Part shown: positions 18,543 through 27,464 of the stretch, one piece after another
Layout: every line of letters begins with the position of its first letter
Numbering within the stretch: the stretch's first letter is position 1
Assembly (NCBI RefSeq): GCF_007828215.1
Contig: NZ_VIUE01000002.1
Span: forward strand, 62,001-126,000
From: Pseudomonas sp. SJZ074
GTDB lineage: Bacteria > Pseudomonadota > Gammaproteobacteria > Pseudomonadales > Pseudomonadaceae
DNA: 64,000 nucleotides
Direction of reading: 5' to 3'
Notes under the pieces: generated by a model
Told to the model about the DNA's origin: nothing
The model's database searches: none
Seen by the model: only the letters and a program-made list of their open reading frames with translations
Program-made: the position numbers and the translations under genes

Positions 18543-20341
18543 GGGCGCTCTCCAGTAATGTTGGGCAACGTTGCTGCGTGCGTCAGAGTGACCAGCGCGC
18601 TGTAGGGTGCAAGAACACCCTGTTCCAACAGACCCATGGCTTGCTGCGGATGTTCGAAAAGAATGCGCGCTTGCTCCGGGGCGCTATGTTCAATCGGCCG
18701 CTCGCTGAGGTTCAGGTCGATGCGCAGCACACTGCCGTCCTCCATCCGCCAGCGTGCACTGATCGCGCCGTGGCCGAGCACGTCGGCCCCCAATGCCTGG
18801 ATCGCGGGCAAGCGCGGAACGATTTCTTCGCGGCGGATTTTCAGCAATTGACGGTATAGCGCCTCGCTGGCTTGTTGCTCCGGCCCACGGGATTCCAGAT
18901 TCGGTCGCGAGGCGTCGAACGTGGCGGCCGCATTGGGATCGGGAATCCGCTTGCGTTTCTCGGGGTCGGCAAAGGCACTGAAAGCCTTGAACTCGTTGCG
19001 CCGCCCCTCGCGGACCAGCTCCGCCAGCTCACCGTGGTGGCTGGTAAAAAACAGGAACGGCTGTTCGGCCAGCACTTCGTCGCCCATGAACAGCAACGGA
19101 ATCATCGGGCTCAATAGAAGAAGCGCCGTTGCCGCCTGCAGGGCCTGTGGTGGAGTCAATTGGTGCAGGCGCTCGCCCAAGGCCCGGTTGCCGATCTGGT
19201 CGTGATTCTGCAGGAACAGTACGAACGCGTTGGCGGGCAAATGACCGCTGGGTTCGCCCCGGGGCTCGCCGTGACGGTTGAGATGGCCCTGGAACACGAA
19301 ACCCTGGCTGAGGCAGCGTGCCAGTTTTTCCGTGGGCTGTTCGGCGTAGTCGGCGTAATAGGCGTCGGTTTCCCCGGTGAGCAACACGTGCAGGGCGTTA
19401 TGGCCGTCGTCGTTCCACTGGGCGTCGTAACCCTGCTCGAGCAGGCTGGCCTGGTTGTGTTCGTTCTCCACGGTCAGCCAGACATGCCGCGCCGGGTCGA
19501 CCTGTTGACGCACCCTGGCGGCCAGCTCCTGGAGAAAATCCGGGTCTTCAATCGCGTGCACGGCATCCAGGCGCAGGCCGTCGAAGCGGTATTCCAGCAA
19601 CCACATGAGCGCATTGTCGATGAAGAAGTCCCGTACCTCGCGGCGGCGAAAATCGATGGCCGCGCCCCAGGGGGTGTGCTTGTCTTCGCGAAAGAAGCCC
19701 TTGGCGTAGCGGTGCAGGTAATTGCCATCGGGGCCGAAGTGGTTGTAGACCACATCCAGGATCACCGCGAGCCCATGACCATGGGCGCTGTCGATCAGGT
19801 GCTTGAGCTGTTCCGGCGTGCCATAGGACGCCTGGGGCGCATAGGGCAGGACTCCGTCGTAGCCCCAGTTGCGATCACCGGGGAACTGCGCCAGGGGCAT
19901 CAGTTCGATGGCGGTGACACCCAGCCCGGCCAGGCGTGCCAGTTGCTGTTCGACGCCTTCGAAGCCACCGAGGGTGCCGACATGCAACTCGTAGATCACT
20001 GCTTCATACCAGGGGCGACCGGACCATTGGGTGTGGCGCCATTGATAAGCGTGGGGGTCGACCACCACGCTGGGGCGGTCGATGTCTCCGGCCTGGGCAC
20101 GGGAAGCGGGGTCGGGGACTTCCAATTCTCCATCGATGTTATAGCGATAGCGGGTGCCGGCGGGGCAGCGGGTCTGGATCATGAACCAGCCGTTGGCTTG
20201 GGGCAGCAGCGGTATTGACTCGCCAGTGTCGAATTCGACACTGACGTAAAACGCATCCGGGGCCCACAGGGCGAAGCGAGTGTGCTCGGCATCAAGCAGG
20301 GTCGCGCCGTGGGTCCAGGTGTCAGGCGTCCTTGACGGCAT
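18539..20341 (-). CDS. treZ: Malto-oligosyltrehalose trehalohydrolase TreZ
   Basis: 600 residues. It cleaves the alpha-1,4 bond next to the trehalose unit made by TreY and frees trehalose. N-terminal beta-sandwich (about 1-110), then a GH13 barrel. Visible catalytic motifs: Asp in GLRLDAVHAI, Glu in TVENEHN and Asp in LQNHDQIGNR. Translation starts eight bases after the glgA stop with GAGG six bases upstream, and its stop overlaps malQ. Together with TreY it is the OtsAB-independent route from glucan to trehalose, usually part of osmotic and desiccation tolerance in Pseudomonas. Confidence 0.95.
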   Translation of the reverse strand: MPSRTPDTWTHGATLLDAEHTRFALWAPDAFYVSVEFDTGESIPLLPQANGWFMIQTRCPAGTRYRYNIDGELEVPDPASRAQAGDIDRPSVVVDPHAYQWRHTQWSGRPWYEAVIYELHVGTLGGFEGVEQQLARLAGLGVTAIELMPLAQFPGDRNWGYDGVLPYAPQASYGTPEQLKHLIDSAHGHGLAVILDVVYNHFGPDGNYLHRYAKGFFREDKHTPWGAAIDFRRREVRDFFIDNALMWLLEYRFDGLRLDAVHAIEDPDFLQELAARVRQQVDPARHVWLTVENEHNQASLLEQGYDAQWNDDGHNALHVLLTGETDAYYADYAEQPTEKLARCLSQGFVFQGHLNRHGEPRGEPSGHLPANAFVLFLQNHDQIGNRALGERLHQLTPPQALQAATALLLLSPMIPLLFMGDEVLAEQPFLFFTSHHGELAELVREGRRNEFKAFSAFADPEKRKRIPDPNAAATFDASRPNLESRGPEQQASEALYRQLLKIRREEIVPRLPAIQALGADVLGHGAISARWRMEDGSVLRIDLNLSERPIEHSAPEQARILFEHPQQAMGLLEQGVLAPYSALVTLTHAATLPNITGERP

Positions 20342-20349
20342 CGATCACC

Positions 20350-21921
20350 TCATTGTCTGGCCGATTTACCCAGGGATTGAGCCACCAGTTGTTCGTAGAG
20401 TTCGGCGTAGGGTTCGACTGCCTTGCTCCAGTTGAAAGGTGCCGACATCGCCCGGCAGCGCATGGCGTTAAGCAGTTCGGGGAAGGCGAACACCTTGAAG
20501 GCCCGGCTCAGTGCCTGCTTGTAGCTGTCCACGGTGGATTCGGCGAACAGAAAACCGGTGATGCCGTCTTCAATGGTGTCCGCCAGGCCGCCGGTATTGC
20601 GCGCCACCGGCAGTGAGCCGAAGCGTTGGGCGTACATCTGGCTCAAGCCGCAGGGTTCATAGCGCGATGGCATCAGCAGGAAGTCACTGCCGGCGAACAT
20701 CCGCCGTGCATCGGTTTCGTTGAAGCCGATGCGCACGCCGATCCGACCGGGGAAACGCAGCGCCAGTTCGCGCATGGCCTGTTCTTCTTCCGGTTCGCCA
20801 CGGCCGATAATGGCGATCTGTCCGCCGGACTCGACGATGAATTCCGCCACGGCTTCGGTCAGGTCCAGGCCTTTCTGGTACACCAGGCGCGATACCACGG
20901 CGAACAACGGGCCCTTGGACTCATCGAGGCCGAACAGTTGACGCACGTGGTCGGCGTTCACCGCCTTGCCCTCCCAGTCGCCAATGGCGAATTTGCGGAA
21001 CAGGTGCGTGTCGGTGGCCGAATCCCAGCTTTCGTCGATGCCATTGGGGATCCCGCTGAGCAAGCCTTGTTGGGTCTTGGCCGCGAGGAAACCATCGAGC
21101 CCGCAGCCGAACGCCGGCGTGGTGATTTCCTGGGCATAGGTGGCGCTGACCGTGGTGATGTGGCTGGAATAGGCCATGCCTGCCTTGAGGAACGACAACT
21201 TGCCGTAGAACTCCATGCCTTCCTGCTGCAGCGCGTGCTCGGGAATGCCCAGTTCAGGGCAGGAGGCCAGGCTGACGACGCCCTGGTACGCCAGGTTATG
21301 AATGGTGAACAGAGTCGGGGTGCGTTGTCCGCGCCAGTGCATGTAGGCGGGCGCCAGCCCGGCCGGCCAGTCATGGGCATGGACCAGGTCTGGGCACCAG
21401 TGGATCTGCGCCAGGTTGGCGGCGATGTCCGCCGCGGCCAGGCCCAGGCGTGCGAAGCGGATGTGATTGTCCGGCCAGTCGCGGCCATTGTTGGCGCCGT
21501 AGGGCGAGCCTTCCCGGGCAAACAGTTCGGGGCAGATCAGTACGTAGATCACCAGGCCGTCAGCCATGTCCATGCGCCCGATCTTGCAGGGTGGCAGCGC
21601 TGCATGGCCGCCGAGTTCACCAACGATGTGGATCGGGTTGCCGCTGTTCATCACCTGCGGATAACCGGGGATCAGCACCCGGACATCATGCAAGCCGGCC
21701 ATCGCCCGAGGCAGGGCGGACGAGACGTCGCCCAGGCCACCGGTTTTTACCAGGTCGGCGATTTCCGAGGTGACGAACAGGACTTTCTTGCGGTTGGGGT
21801 TCTGGCGGACGACGGGGAGCAGTGCCTTGCCTCCGGTGGACAGCACCGGTGCCGTCGGCGATTCGGCCGCCGGCGGTAGTTGTGAACGGACTTGCTGGGG
21901 TTCCAAGGCAGCACTGATCAT
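20350..21921 (-). CDS. glgA: Glycogen synthase GlgA (GT5)
   Basis: 523 residues. It extends linear alpha-1,4-glucan from ADP-glucose. The N-terminal Rossmann domain begins near residue 45 with KVLFVTSE and the nucleotide-binding KTGGLGDV; the C-terminal domain carries PSRYEPCGLSQMY and RNTGGLADT. About 40 extra low-complexity residues precede the fold. The ATG at 21921 has AGGAG seven bases upstream. It is the first gene of the leftward block. No glgB or glgC lies in the window, so precursor and branching enzymes must be elsewhere. The leader has a GGA-loop hairpin that might be an RsmA site. Confidence 0.94.
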   Translation of the reverse strand: MISAALEPQQVRSQLPPAAESPTAPVLSTGGKALLPVVRQNPNRKKVLFVTSEIADLVKTGGLGDVSSALPRAMAGLHDVRVLIPGYPQVMNSGNPIHIVGELGGHAALPPCKIGRMDMADGLVIYVLICPELFAREGSPYGANNGRDWPDNHIRFARLGLAAADIAANLAQIHWCPDLVHAHDWPAGLAPAYMHWRGQRTPTLFTIHNLAYQGVVSLASCPELGIPEHALQQEGMEFYGKLSFLKAGMAYSSHITTVSATYAQEITTPAFGCGLDGFLAAKTQQGLLSGIPNGIDESWDSATDTHLFRKFAIGDWEGKAVNADHVRQLFGLDESKGPLFAVVSRLVYQKGLDLTEAVAEFIVESGGQIAIIGRGEPEEEQAMRELALRFPGRIGVRIGFNETDARRMFAGSDFLLMPSRYEPCGLSQMYAQRFGSLPVARNTGGLADTIEDGITGFLFAESTVDSYKQALSRAFKVFAFPELLNAMRCRAMSAPFNWSKAVEPYAELYEQLVAQSLGKSARQ

Positions 21922-21976
21922 AAGTATCTCCTGTATCTCGATCTGTTTCCGGCACGCGCCAGAGCTGTTGTTTCAT

Positions 21977-21995
21977 TGGCCGAATCCTGCGGCCA
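21977..21995 (-). promoter_or_regulatory. glgA leader hairpin with CAGGATT loop
   Basis: On the minus strand TGGCCG-CAGGATT-CGGCCA forms a perfect 6-bp stem with GGA in the loop, about 55-75 bases before the glgA start. The ribosome site itself reads ACAGGAG. In E. coli, CsrA represses glg mRNA through leader GGA sites; a similar RsmA role here is inference. Confidence 0.3.
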
Positions 21996-22003
21996 GGCGC
22001 ACA

Positions 22004-22143
22004 AGCGCTAAGCAAGGAGAGCAAAGCGCTGCCCAATGCGGCGAAGCGAATCAGGTAATGGGGCTGTGCAAGGACTGCACCAGCCGCTGTTGCCCTACCT
22101 CTAACCTGACCCGTCGCCGTTGCGAAAAGTTTCGACTTTTTTT
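22004..22143 (+). ncRNA. Possible small RNA (two GGA-loop hairpins plus terminator)
   Basis: Reading rightward: AGCGCT...AGCGCT (22004-22009 and 22025-22030) encloses a loop with AAGGAG; GGCTGTGCA-AGGAC-TGCA(C)CAGCC (22062-22085) puts AGGAC in a loop; then CGAA-AAGT-TTCG (22123-22134) is followed by seven Ts (22137-22143), a plausible intrinsic terminator. The arrangement recalls RsmX/Y/Z-type RNAs, but only two GGA sites are seen and I found no promoter or GacA box. The 5' end is unknown. Treat as a hypothesis. Confidence 0.22.
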
Positions 22144-22433
22144 CGTCGGGATGACCGGTCGGTTTTCCCCTCGGATCGGCAGTCTAGGTCAGAACCTAGA
22201 GCGGTGCGGTGCGCTTCGTCGATTTGTCGGACAATCACGTTTTTTGTCGGCAATGTCTTACATAACGACGGGAGATACGCGCCGACGAAGTGCACATGCC
22301 TGAAACAAAAGTGCGGTAAGGGGCAGGGGTGGTTTCATCCGCGTGCGCGATCGGGTGACGGGATGCACCATCGGAGTGCGCTGGGAATGGAGGCGTTTTG
22401 ATGGCTCTGCCGATCAGGGAAGTACAGTCTTTT

Positions 22434-22462
22434 TGTGGGAGCGAGCCTGCTCGCGATAGCGA
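22434..22462. repeat. Single REP unit, type A
   Basis: TGTGGGAGCGAGCCTGCTC followed by GCGATAGCGATC, one unit without the facing partner. It lies just past the 3' end of the 2-hydroxyacid dehydrogenase gene (stop at 22471). Confidence 0.75.
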
Positions 22463-22470
22463 TCTTTCGA

Positions 22471-23433
22471 CTATGCAGTCGGGGTCAGCAAGCGGATCGG
22501 TGCCCCGCCGGCCCACGCTTGCAGGTCCTCGATCATCTGCGAATAGAACTGCCTATAGTTCTGCCGGCTGACATAACCCACATGCGGCGTGGCCAGTACG
22601 TTTTCCAGCGTTCGGAACGGGTGATCGACAGGCAAGGGTTCCTGGGCGAATACATCCAGGGCGGCGCCGGCCAGGCGTTTGTGGCGCAGGGCATCGATCA
22701 GCGCGTTTTCATCGACGATGGGCCCCCGGGCGGTGTTGACCAGCAGCGCCTCGGGCTTCATCCACCCCAGCGCCTGGGCGTCCACCAGGCCTCGGGTACG
22801 CTCACCCAACACCAGATGGATCGAGAGAATGTCCGCCTGCTCGAACAATTGCTGTTTGCTCACGTAGGTCACGCCCACCTCGGCAGCCTGTTCGGCGGTG
22901 AGGTTCTGGCTCCAGGCGGTTACCCGCATGCCGAACACCTGGCCGAACTGCGCTACTCGTTTGCCGATGCTGCCCAGGCCGAGGATGGCCAGGGTCTTGC
23001 CGTGCAGGTCGCCACCGAGGCCCTGCTGCCATAGTCCCGCACGCAGGGCATTGGCTTCCTGGACAAGGTTGCGGCTCAAGGCCATTACCAGCGCCCAGGT
23101 CAGTTCGGGGGCGGCGTGCTTGTAGCTTTCGGTGCCGCACACCTGGATGCCCAGCCCGGCGGCGGTCTGGAGGTCGAGAGCGGCATTGCGCATGCCGCCG
23201 GTGAGCAGCAGCTTGAGATTCGGCAGGCGACGCAGCAGGCCTGCGTCGAATGAAGTGCGTTCGCGCATCACGCAAATCACCTCGAAGGGTGCCAGGCGTT
23301 CGGCGAGGGTGTCGCGGTCGGCAGGGTAGTCATGCAGGAACGTGACCTGGCCGATGCTGTCCAGGGCCGACCAGTCCACCACGTCTCGCGCCACATCTTG
23401 CCAATCGTCGATGACCGCTATTTGCACCGCCAT
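22471..23433 (-). CDS. D-2-hydroxyacid dehydrogenase family protein
   Basis: 320 residues. NAD(P)-binding Rossmann fold with GLGSIGKRVA (about 150-160), and the Arg-Glu-His catalytic set in NTARGPIVDE, FAQEPLP and TPHVGYV. Members reduce 2-keto acids or oxidise D-2-hydroxy acids (phosphoglycerate, glyoxylate, lactate types); substrate not predictable. I start at 23433 (MAVQIAVIDD); the long upstream open frame runs into the neighbouring hydrolase and has no homology character. It sits 11 bases after the alpha/beta hydrolase stop on the same strand, so the two are probably co-transcribed. Confidence 0.9.
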   Translation of the reverse strand: MAVQIAVIDDWQDVARDVVDWSALDSIGQVTFLHDYPADRDTLAERLAPFEVICVMRERTSFDAGLLRRLPNLKLLLTGGMRNAALDLQTAAGLGIQVCGTESYKHAAPELTWALVMALSRNLVQEANALRAGLWQQGLGGDLHGKTLAILGLGSIGKRVAQFGQVFGMRVTAWSQNLTAEQAAEVGVTYVSKQQLFEQADILSIHLVLGERTRGLVDAQALGWMKPEALLVNTARGPIVDENALIDALRHKRLAGAALDVFAQEPLPVDHPFRTLENVLATPHVGYVSRQNYRQFYSQMIEDLQAWAGGAPIRLLTPTA

Positions 23434-23444
23434 GGAGCACCTCG

Positions 23445-24476
23445 TCAGGGAATGGGTTTGTTCAGCCAGCTCAGCAACGCTTCGTGGAAACGGTCCGGCT
23501 CCTCCATTTGTGGAGCGTGCCCCAGATGAGGGAACTCCACCAGGGTCGAGCGCGGGATGAGTTGGGCGGCCTGTTTGCCCAACACCTCGTATCGGCCGAG
23601 CCTGGCTTTCACTGCCGGCGGGGCGATGTCGCTGCCGATGGCCGTGGTATCGGCGGTGCCGATCAGCAACAGGGTCGGCATCTTCAGGTCCTTGAATTCG
23701 TAGTAGACCGGCTGGGTGAAGATCATGTCGTAGATCAGCGCCGAGTTCCACGCGACCTGCGTGTGTCCGGGCCCTTTGTTCAAGCCGGCGAGCATGTCCA
23801 CCCAGCGCTCGAACTCCGGTTTCCAGCGGCCGCCATAGTAGGTCATGCGCTCATAATTGCGAATACCGTCAGCGTTGAGCTTCAGCTCTCGCTCATACCA
23901 TTGATCGACAGTGCGGTAGGGCACGCCGAGGGCCTTCCAATCCTCCAGGCCGATAGGGTTGACCATCGCCAGGCGCTCTACCTGATCGGGAAACTGCAAG
24001 GCATAACGGGTGGCGAGCATACCGCCGGTGGAGTGTCCCAGGATAACGGCTTTCTGGATGCCAAGGGCCTTGAGCAGTGCCTGGGTGTTGTTCGCCAGTT
24101 GTTGGAAGCTGTACTGATAGTGGTCCGGTTTGCTGGATGTGCAGAAGCCGATCTGGTCCGCCGCAATTACCCGGTAACCAGCCTGGCTGAGGACCTTGAT
24201 CGAGTCGCCCCAGGTGGCGGCGCAGAAGTTCTTGCCGTGCATCAGCACGATACTGCGGCCATTGACCTTGCCTTGGGCCGGTACGTCCATGTAGCCCATC
24301 TGCAGGGACTTGCCCTGGGACTGGAAGGCGAAGTGCTTGAGGGTGTATGGGTATTCGAAACCTTGGAGTTCCGGCCCGTAGGCCGGCCCTTCCGGGGGAA
24401 TTTCGGCATGGGCGAGCAGCGGCAGGGCAGCGGTCAGGAACAGGCTGGGTAACCAGCGAAGAGTGGCGCGCGGCAT
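23445..24476 (-). CDS. Secreted alpha/beta hydrolase
   Basis: 343 residues. A signal peptide (about 1-24, ending LLAHA) indicates export to the periplasm. Alpha/beta hydrolase fold with oxyanion region LMHGKNF, nucleophile elbow GHSTGGM (Ser), and terminal His in HLGHAPQMEEP. The start at 24476 has GGAG seven bases upstream. The family is broad (esterases, lipases, epoxide or haloalkane hydrolases); no substrate can be assigned. Likely in one unit with the downstream 2-hydroxyacid dehydrogenase. Confidence 0.88.
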   Translation of the reverse strand: MPRATLRWLPSLFLTAALPLLAHAEIPPEGPAYGPELQGFEYPYTLKHFAFQSQGKSLQMGYMDVPAQGKVNGRSIVLMHGKNFCAATWGDSIKVLSQAGYRVIAADQIGFCTSSKPDHYQYSFQQLANNTQALLKALGIQKAVILGHSTGGMLATRYALQFPDQVERLAMVNPIGLEDWKALGVPYRTVDQWYERELKLNADGIRNYERMTYYGGRWKPEFERWVDMLAGLNKGPGHTQVAWNSALIYDMIFTQPVYYEFKDLKMPTLLLIGTADTTAIGSDIAPPAVKARLGRYEVLGKQAAQLIPRSTLVEFPHLGHAPQMEEPDRFHEALLSWLNKPIP

Positions 24477-24611
24477 GGTCGATCTCCTTGTGGCAGCCGG
24501 ACGATCCTGGGGCGGTCCGGTTATGGCGACATTAACCACAGGCAATCAACAGGCCGGAATGTTCAACCCAGCCGGGGGGAAATGCGCCATGACGCAGCCC
24601 AGCGATCCCGG

Positions 24612-25058
24612 TCAGTGAGCCGGGTAATCCGCCACCACGGTTTGCGTCCCGTCTTTTTTCAGGCCGATCACCTGGTAGGCATCGCTCATGCCGTCCATTT
24701 CCATGCCGGGCGACCCCATGGGCATACCGGGCGCGGCCACGCCGAGCAAGTCATCACGCTGGCTCAACGCCCGTACCTGATCGGCAGGGACGTGGCCTTC
24801 GACGAATTTGCCGTTGATCTCGGCGGTATGGCAGGAACGCATGTTGGGCGCCACGCCCAGGCGTTGCTTGACCGAACTCATATCGGTTTCCACATGATCG
24901 TTGACCTTGAAGCCGTTCTCCTGAAGGTGAGCGATCCATTTTTTGCAGCAGCCGCAGTTGGCATCGCGATGCACATCGATGGTGGTTGGTGTGGCCGCTT
25001 GGGCCAGGGTGGTGACGAACAGGGCGCTCAGGGCGAGCAGGTGCAGGGGATTGGCCAT
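24612..25058 (-). CDS. DUF411 metal-binding periplasmic protein
   Basis: 148 residues. Signal peptide about 1-22 (ending AQA), then the DUF411 domain with the hallmark CGCC cluster in DANCGCCKKW, an alternating hydrophobic body, and conserved C-H (MRSCHTAEI) and MPMGSPGME stretches. DUF411 proteins often sit near copper-resistance genes and may bind metal through the Cys and Met residues. No copper genes adjoin here. It is separate from the neighbours on both sides, with a REP pair upstream. Confidence 0.88.
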   Translation of the reverse strand: MANPLHLLALSALFVTTLAQAATPTTIDVHRDANCGCCKKWIAHLQENGFKVNDHVETDMSSVKQRLGVAPNMRSCHTAEINGKFVEGHVPADQVRALSQRDDLLGVAAPGMPMGSPGMEMDGMSDAYQVIGLKKDGTQTVVADYPAH

Positions 25059-25221
25059 GGAAGCAGTCTCGTGTGGAGCGGGTTGGCGGGAGGATACCAG
25101 AGTAGCGGTTGCCAGCTGACGGGTTGCTGAGGGGTAGATGACAGAATTGTCAGGTGAGGTGGCTGGCACTCGCTCCCACATGGGATCTGTGCCAGACATC
25201 AACCCAACTGACACCATGAAA

Positions 25222-25316
25222 CCCTGTGGGAGCGGGCTTGCTCGCGAAAGCGGTGTGTCTGCTTCCGCGATGTTGGATATGCCACCGCCTTCGCGAGCAA
25301 GCCCGCTCCCACAGGG
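25222..25316. repeat. REP pair, type A
   Basis: CCCTGTGGGAGCGGGCTTG and the facing AAGCCCGCTCCCACAGGG with CTCGCGAAAGCGGTG / CACCGCCTTCGCGAG inside, arranged as a 95-base inverted pair between the DUF411 and chemoreceptor genes. Likely the 3' structure of the chemoreceptor mRNA. Confidence 0.88.
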
Positions 25317-25346
25317 GGAGCAGTGCTTGCAGGGTGGCAATCATTC

Positions 25347-27341
25347 TCAGCGAAGCTTGAACCGCCCCATGATCGCATTCACCCGACTGTTGGCTTCCAG
25401 CAATTGTCGGGTGTTGTTTTCACTGGCCAGTCCGCCTTCCACCAGTTCCTCAACCATATGGCGGATCTGCACCATGCTGCGGTTGATTTCTTCGGTCACG
25501 GCGCTCTGTTGTTCGGCGGCGGTGGCGATTTGGGTGCTCAGGCTGTTGATCTGCGCGACGGAGCCGGCCATTTCATCCAGGCCGCTGTTGACCCGGGAGG
25601 TCGCGTCGGCAGCCGACTGGCAACTGGCCTGGGTATTTTCCATCGCCGAAACCGACGAACTCACGCCTTGGGTCAGGCGGGTCAGCATTTCGTTGATTTC
25701 CGAGGTGCTGGCTTGGGTGCGGGCGGCGAGGGCACGTACCTCGTCGGCTACCACTGCAAATCCGCGGCCCTGTTCGCCGGCCCGGGCTGCTTCGATAGCG
25801 GCGTTGAGTGCCAGCAGGTTGGTCTGTCCGGCGATGGCGCCGATCACCCCGAGGATTTCGGTGATGCGTTGCGCATCCTGCTGCATGCTCTCGACCTTGC
25901 GAGTGGCGCTGGCGACTTCATCGATCAAGGCCACCACGCTATCGGAGGCTTCGCCCACCACGACACGAGAACGATCGGCGTGTTCGTTGGCGCGCTGGGT
26001 GAACGCGGCCGTTTCGGCGGCGTTATTGGCCACGCTCTCGGCCGTGGAGCTCATCTGGGTAATGGCGGTCACGGTCTGGTCGGTTTCCGAGGCATGGCGC
26101 ATCAGGATTTCGCTGGTATGGGCCGAAGTCCGTTGCAGGTTGTCCAGGCTCGATGCCATGGCACCAGTGGCCTGGGTAACTTCACTGATCATGTCTTGAA
26201 GGTAAACGATGAAGCGGTTGACCGAATGGCCAATCGCACCCAGTTCATCCTCGGCGCGGATGGTGATGCGTCGGGTCAGGTCGGCATCGCCGGTGGACAG
26301 CGCATCGATGTTGCCCTTGAGTACCTTCATGCGGCCGGTCAGTTGGCGGATTGCGTACAACTGCATCAGCACCAGCAGGATGACCATCGGGATCTGCAGC
26401 AGGCTGAGGGTGTTCAGCACGTCATCGCGCTGAGCGGTGATCAGGCGGGTTGGCAAGGCGGTGGCGAGAAACCAGGGCGTGCCTTCGATGGGGCGCATGA
26501 AGAACGTGCTGGCTTCGCCCTTGTTGTCGAACTCGACCCGTTGCAGTGGCTGGTCGCGCTGAGCCAGGCCTGCCTTGACCTGAGCGGCAAACGGCGAAGT
26601 GGCTGCCAGTTCGCTGATGTTCTTCAGCACGATCGGACCGCTGATGCGCGAGCTGTTGCTGATGATCTTGCCGTCGGCTTCGACAATCAGCATTTCGGCG
26701 TTCAGGTCGGCTTCCTTGCGCGCCACCAGGTCATTGAAGAAGCCCAGGGTCACGTCGATGGTGGAGACACCATAGGGCACGCCGTTCTTCTGGATGGCCA
26801 TGGCGCAGTTGGTGCGCGGTTCGGCGCTGGCGTCATCTTTATAGGCGGCGGCCCAGGCGCATTTGCCGGGTGGGGTGGCCATGCCGCCCTTGTGCCAGGG
26901 CTGCTCGTAATAGTTCGGCGCGGCGTCGCTGTTCCAGAACGTATTGACCACCAGTTTGCCGGAGCTGTCGCGGTGCCAGAAGGTGCTGAACTTGTTGCGT
27001 CCTTCGGCGCGCTGGTTGGGCAACGGCCAGATTCCGCCACCGAAGACCTTCGGTTCGCCATATTGGTCCACCAGGCCCGGGAGTACCTTGTCGATGGCAT
27101 CGCTGTCGAGCAACGGAATGGTCTGGGTGATGCTGCGTTGCTGGGCCTGCACTTTGTTCAGCTCGCCCTGGATCTGCTCCGCGACTTCGCCGATGCGATT
27201 GAGTGCCACCTGCTCCTCGGTCTGGCGCAGCTTGGGCGCGACCAGATAGCTGATGCCCACAACGGTGAGGATCGACAACACCAGGATGAATAAGATGAGG
27301 AACAGCGTGTAGCGAGTCTGAATGGTGCGGAATGAGGGCAT
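25347..27341 (-). CDS. Methyl-accepting chemotaxis protein (dCache sensor)
   Basis: 664 residues. First membrane helix at about 10-32, a periplasmic domain of about 290 residues with the size and features of a double-Cache sensor, a second membrane helix (about 325-345), HAMP (about 345-400), and the signalling hairpin with the hallmark [19 protein letters not shown] near residue 500. It transmits ligand binding to CheA/CheW. dCache receptors often sense amino acids or other small organics. The start at 27341 has AGGAA eight bases upstream; 28 extra upstream residues look non-coding. The gene starts 123 bases after the GNAT gene of the lux-like cluster, so it may or may not be part of that unit. 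Confidence 0.93.
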   Translation of the reverse strand: MPSFRTIQTRYTLFLILFILVLSILTVVGISYLVAPKLRQTEEQVALNRIGEVAEQIQGELNKVQAQQRSITQTIPLLDSDAIDKVLPGLVDQYGEPKVFGGGIWPLPNQRAEGRNKFSTFWHRDSSGKLVVNTFWNSDAAPNYYEQPWHKGGMATPPGKCAWAAAYKDDASAEPRTNCAMAIQKNGVPYGVSTIDVTLGFFNDLVARKEADLNAEMLIVEADGKIISNSSRISGPIVLKNISELAATSPFAAQVKAGLAQRDQPLQRVEFDNKGEASTFFMRPIEGTPWFLATALPTRLITAQRDDVLNTLSLLQIPMVILLVLMQLYAIRQLTGRMKVLKGNIDALSTGDADLTRRITIRAEDELGAIGHSVNRFIVYLQDMISEVTQATGAMASSLDNLQRTSAHTSEILMRHASETDQTVTAITQMSSTAESVANNAAETAAFTQRANEHADRSRVVVGEASDSVVALIDEVASATRKVESMQQDAQRITEILGVIGAIAGQTNLLALNAAIEAARAGEQGRGFAVVADEVRALAARTQASTSEINEMLTRLTQGVSSSVSAMENTQASCQSAADATSRVNSGLDEMAGSVAQINSLSTQIATAAEQQSAVTEEINRSMVQIRHMVEELVEGGLASENNTRQLLEANSRVNAIMGRFKLR

Positions 27342-27464
27342 TGGACAGTTCCTTGCTCGAAGGCATCTTTCGGGACGGTAGACATGTCTATATCGGCTCC
27401 TGGTCGTTGCCCTTGAATGTCCCATGCTTGGTGAGGGGTACCGTTCGTCGCCAATGTGGTCCTG

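Larger units (their letters stand above)
21922..22470. other. 549-base region upstream of glgA
   Basis: No convincing protein gene. It holds the promoter/leader of the glgA operon on the minus strand, a leader hairpin (21977-21995), three plus-strand structures that could belong to a small RNA (22004-22143), and one REP unit near the right end. No tRNA-like cloverleaf seen. Confidence 0.5.

Noticed and set aside
22235..22516. 93-codon minus-strand frame in the region upstream of glgA
   Set aside because: No ribosome site, odd composition and overlap with a REP unit and the 3' end of the hydroxyacid dehydrogenase gene.
22471..23751. 426-codon version of the 2-hydroxyacid dehydrogenase with about 106 extra N-terminal residues
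   Set aside because: The extra part overlaps the alpha/beta hydrolase gene and shows no protein-like pattern. The start at 23433 begins the family's normal N-terminus.
27342..27464. The chemoreceptor gene as a sixth member of the lux-like operon
   Set aside because: A 123-base gap and no functional link; chemoreceptors are usually independent. Not excluded, but unsupported.
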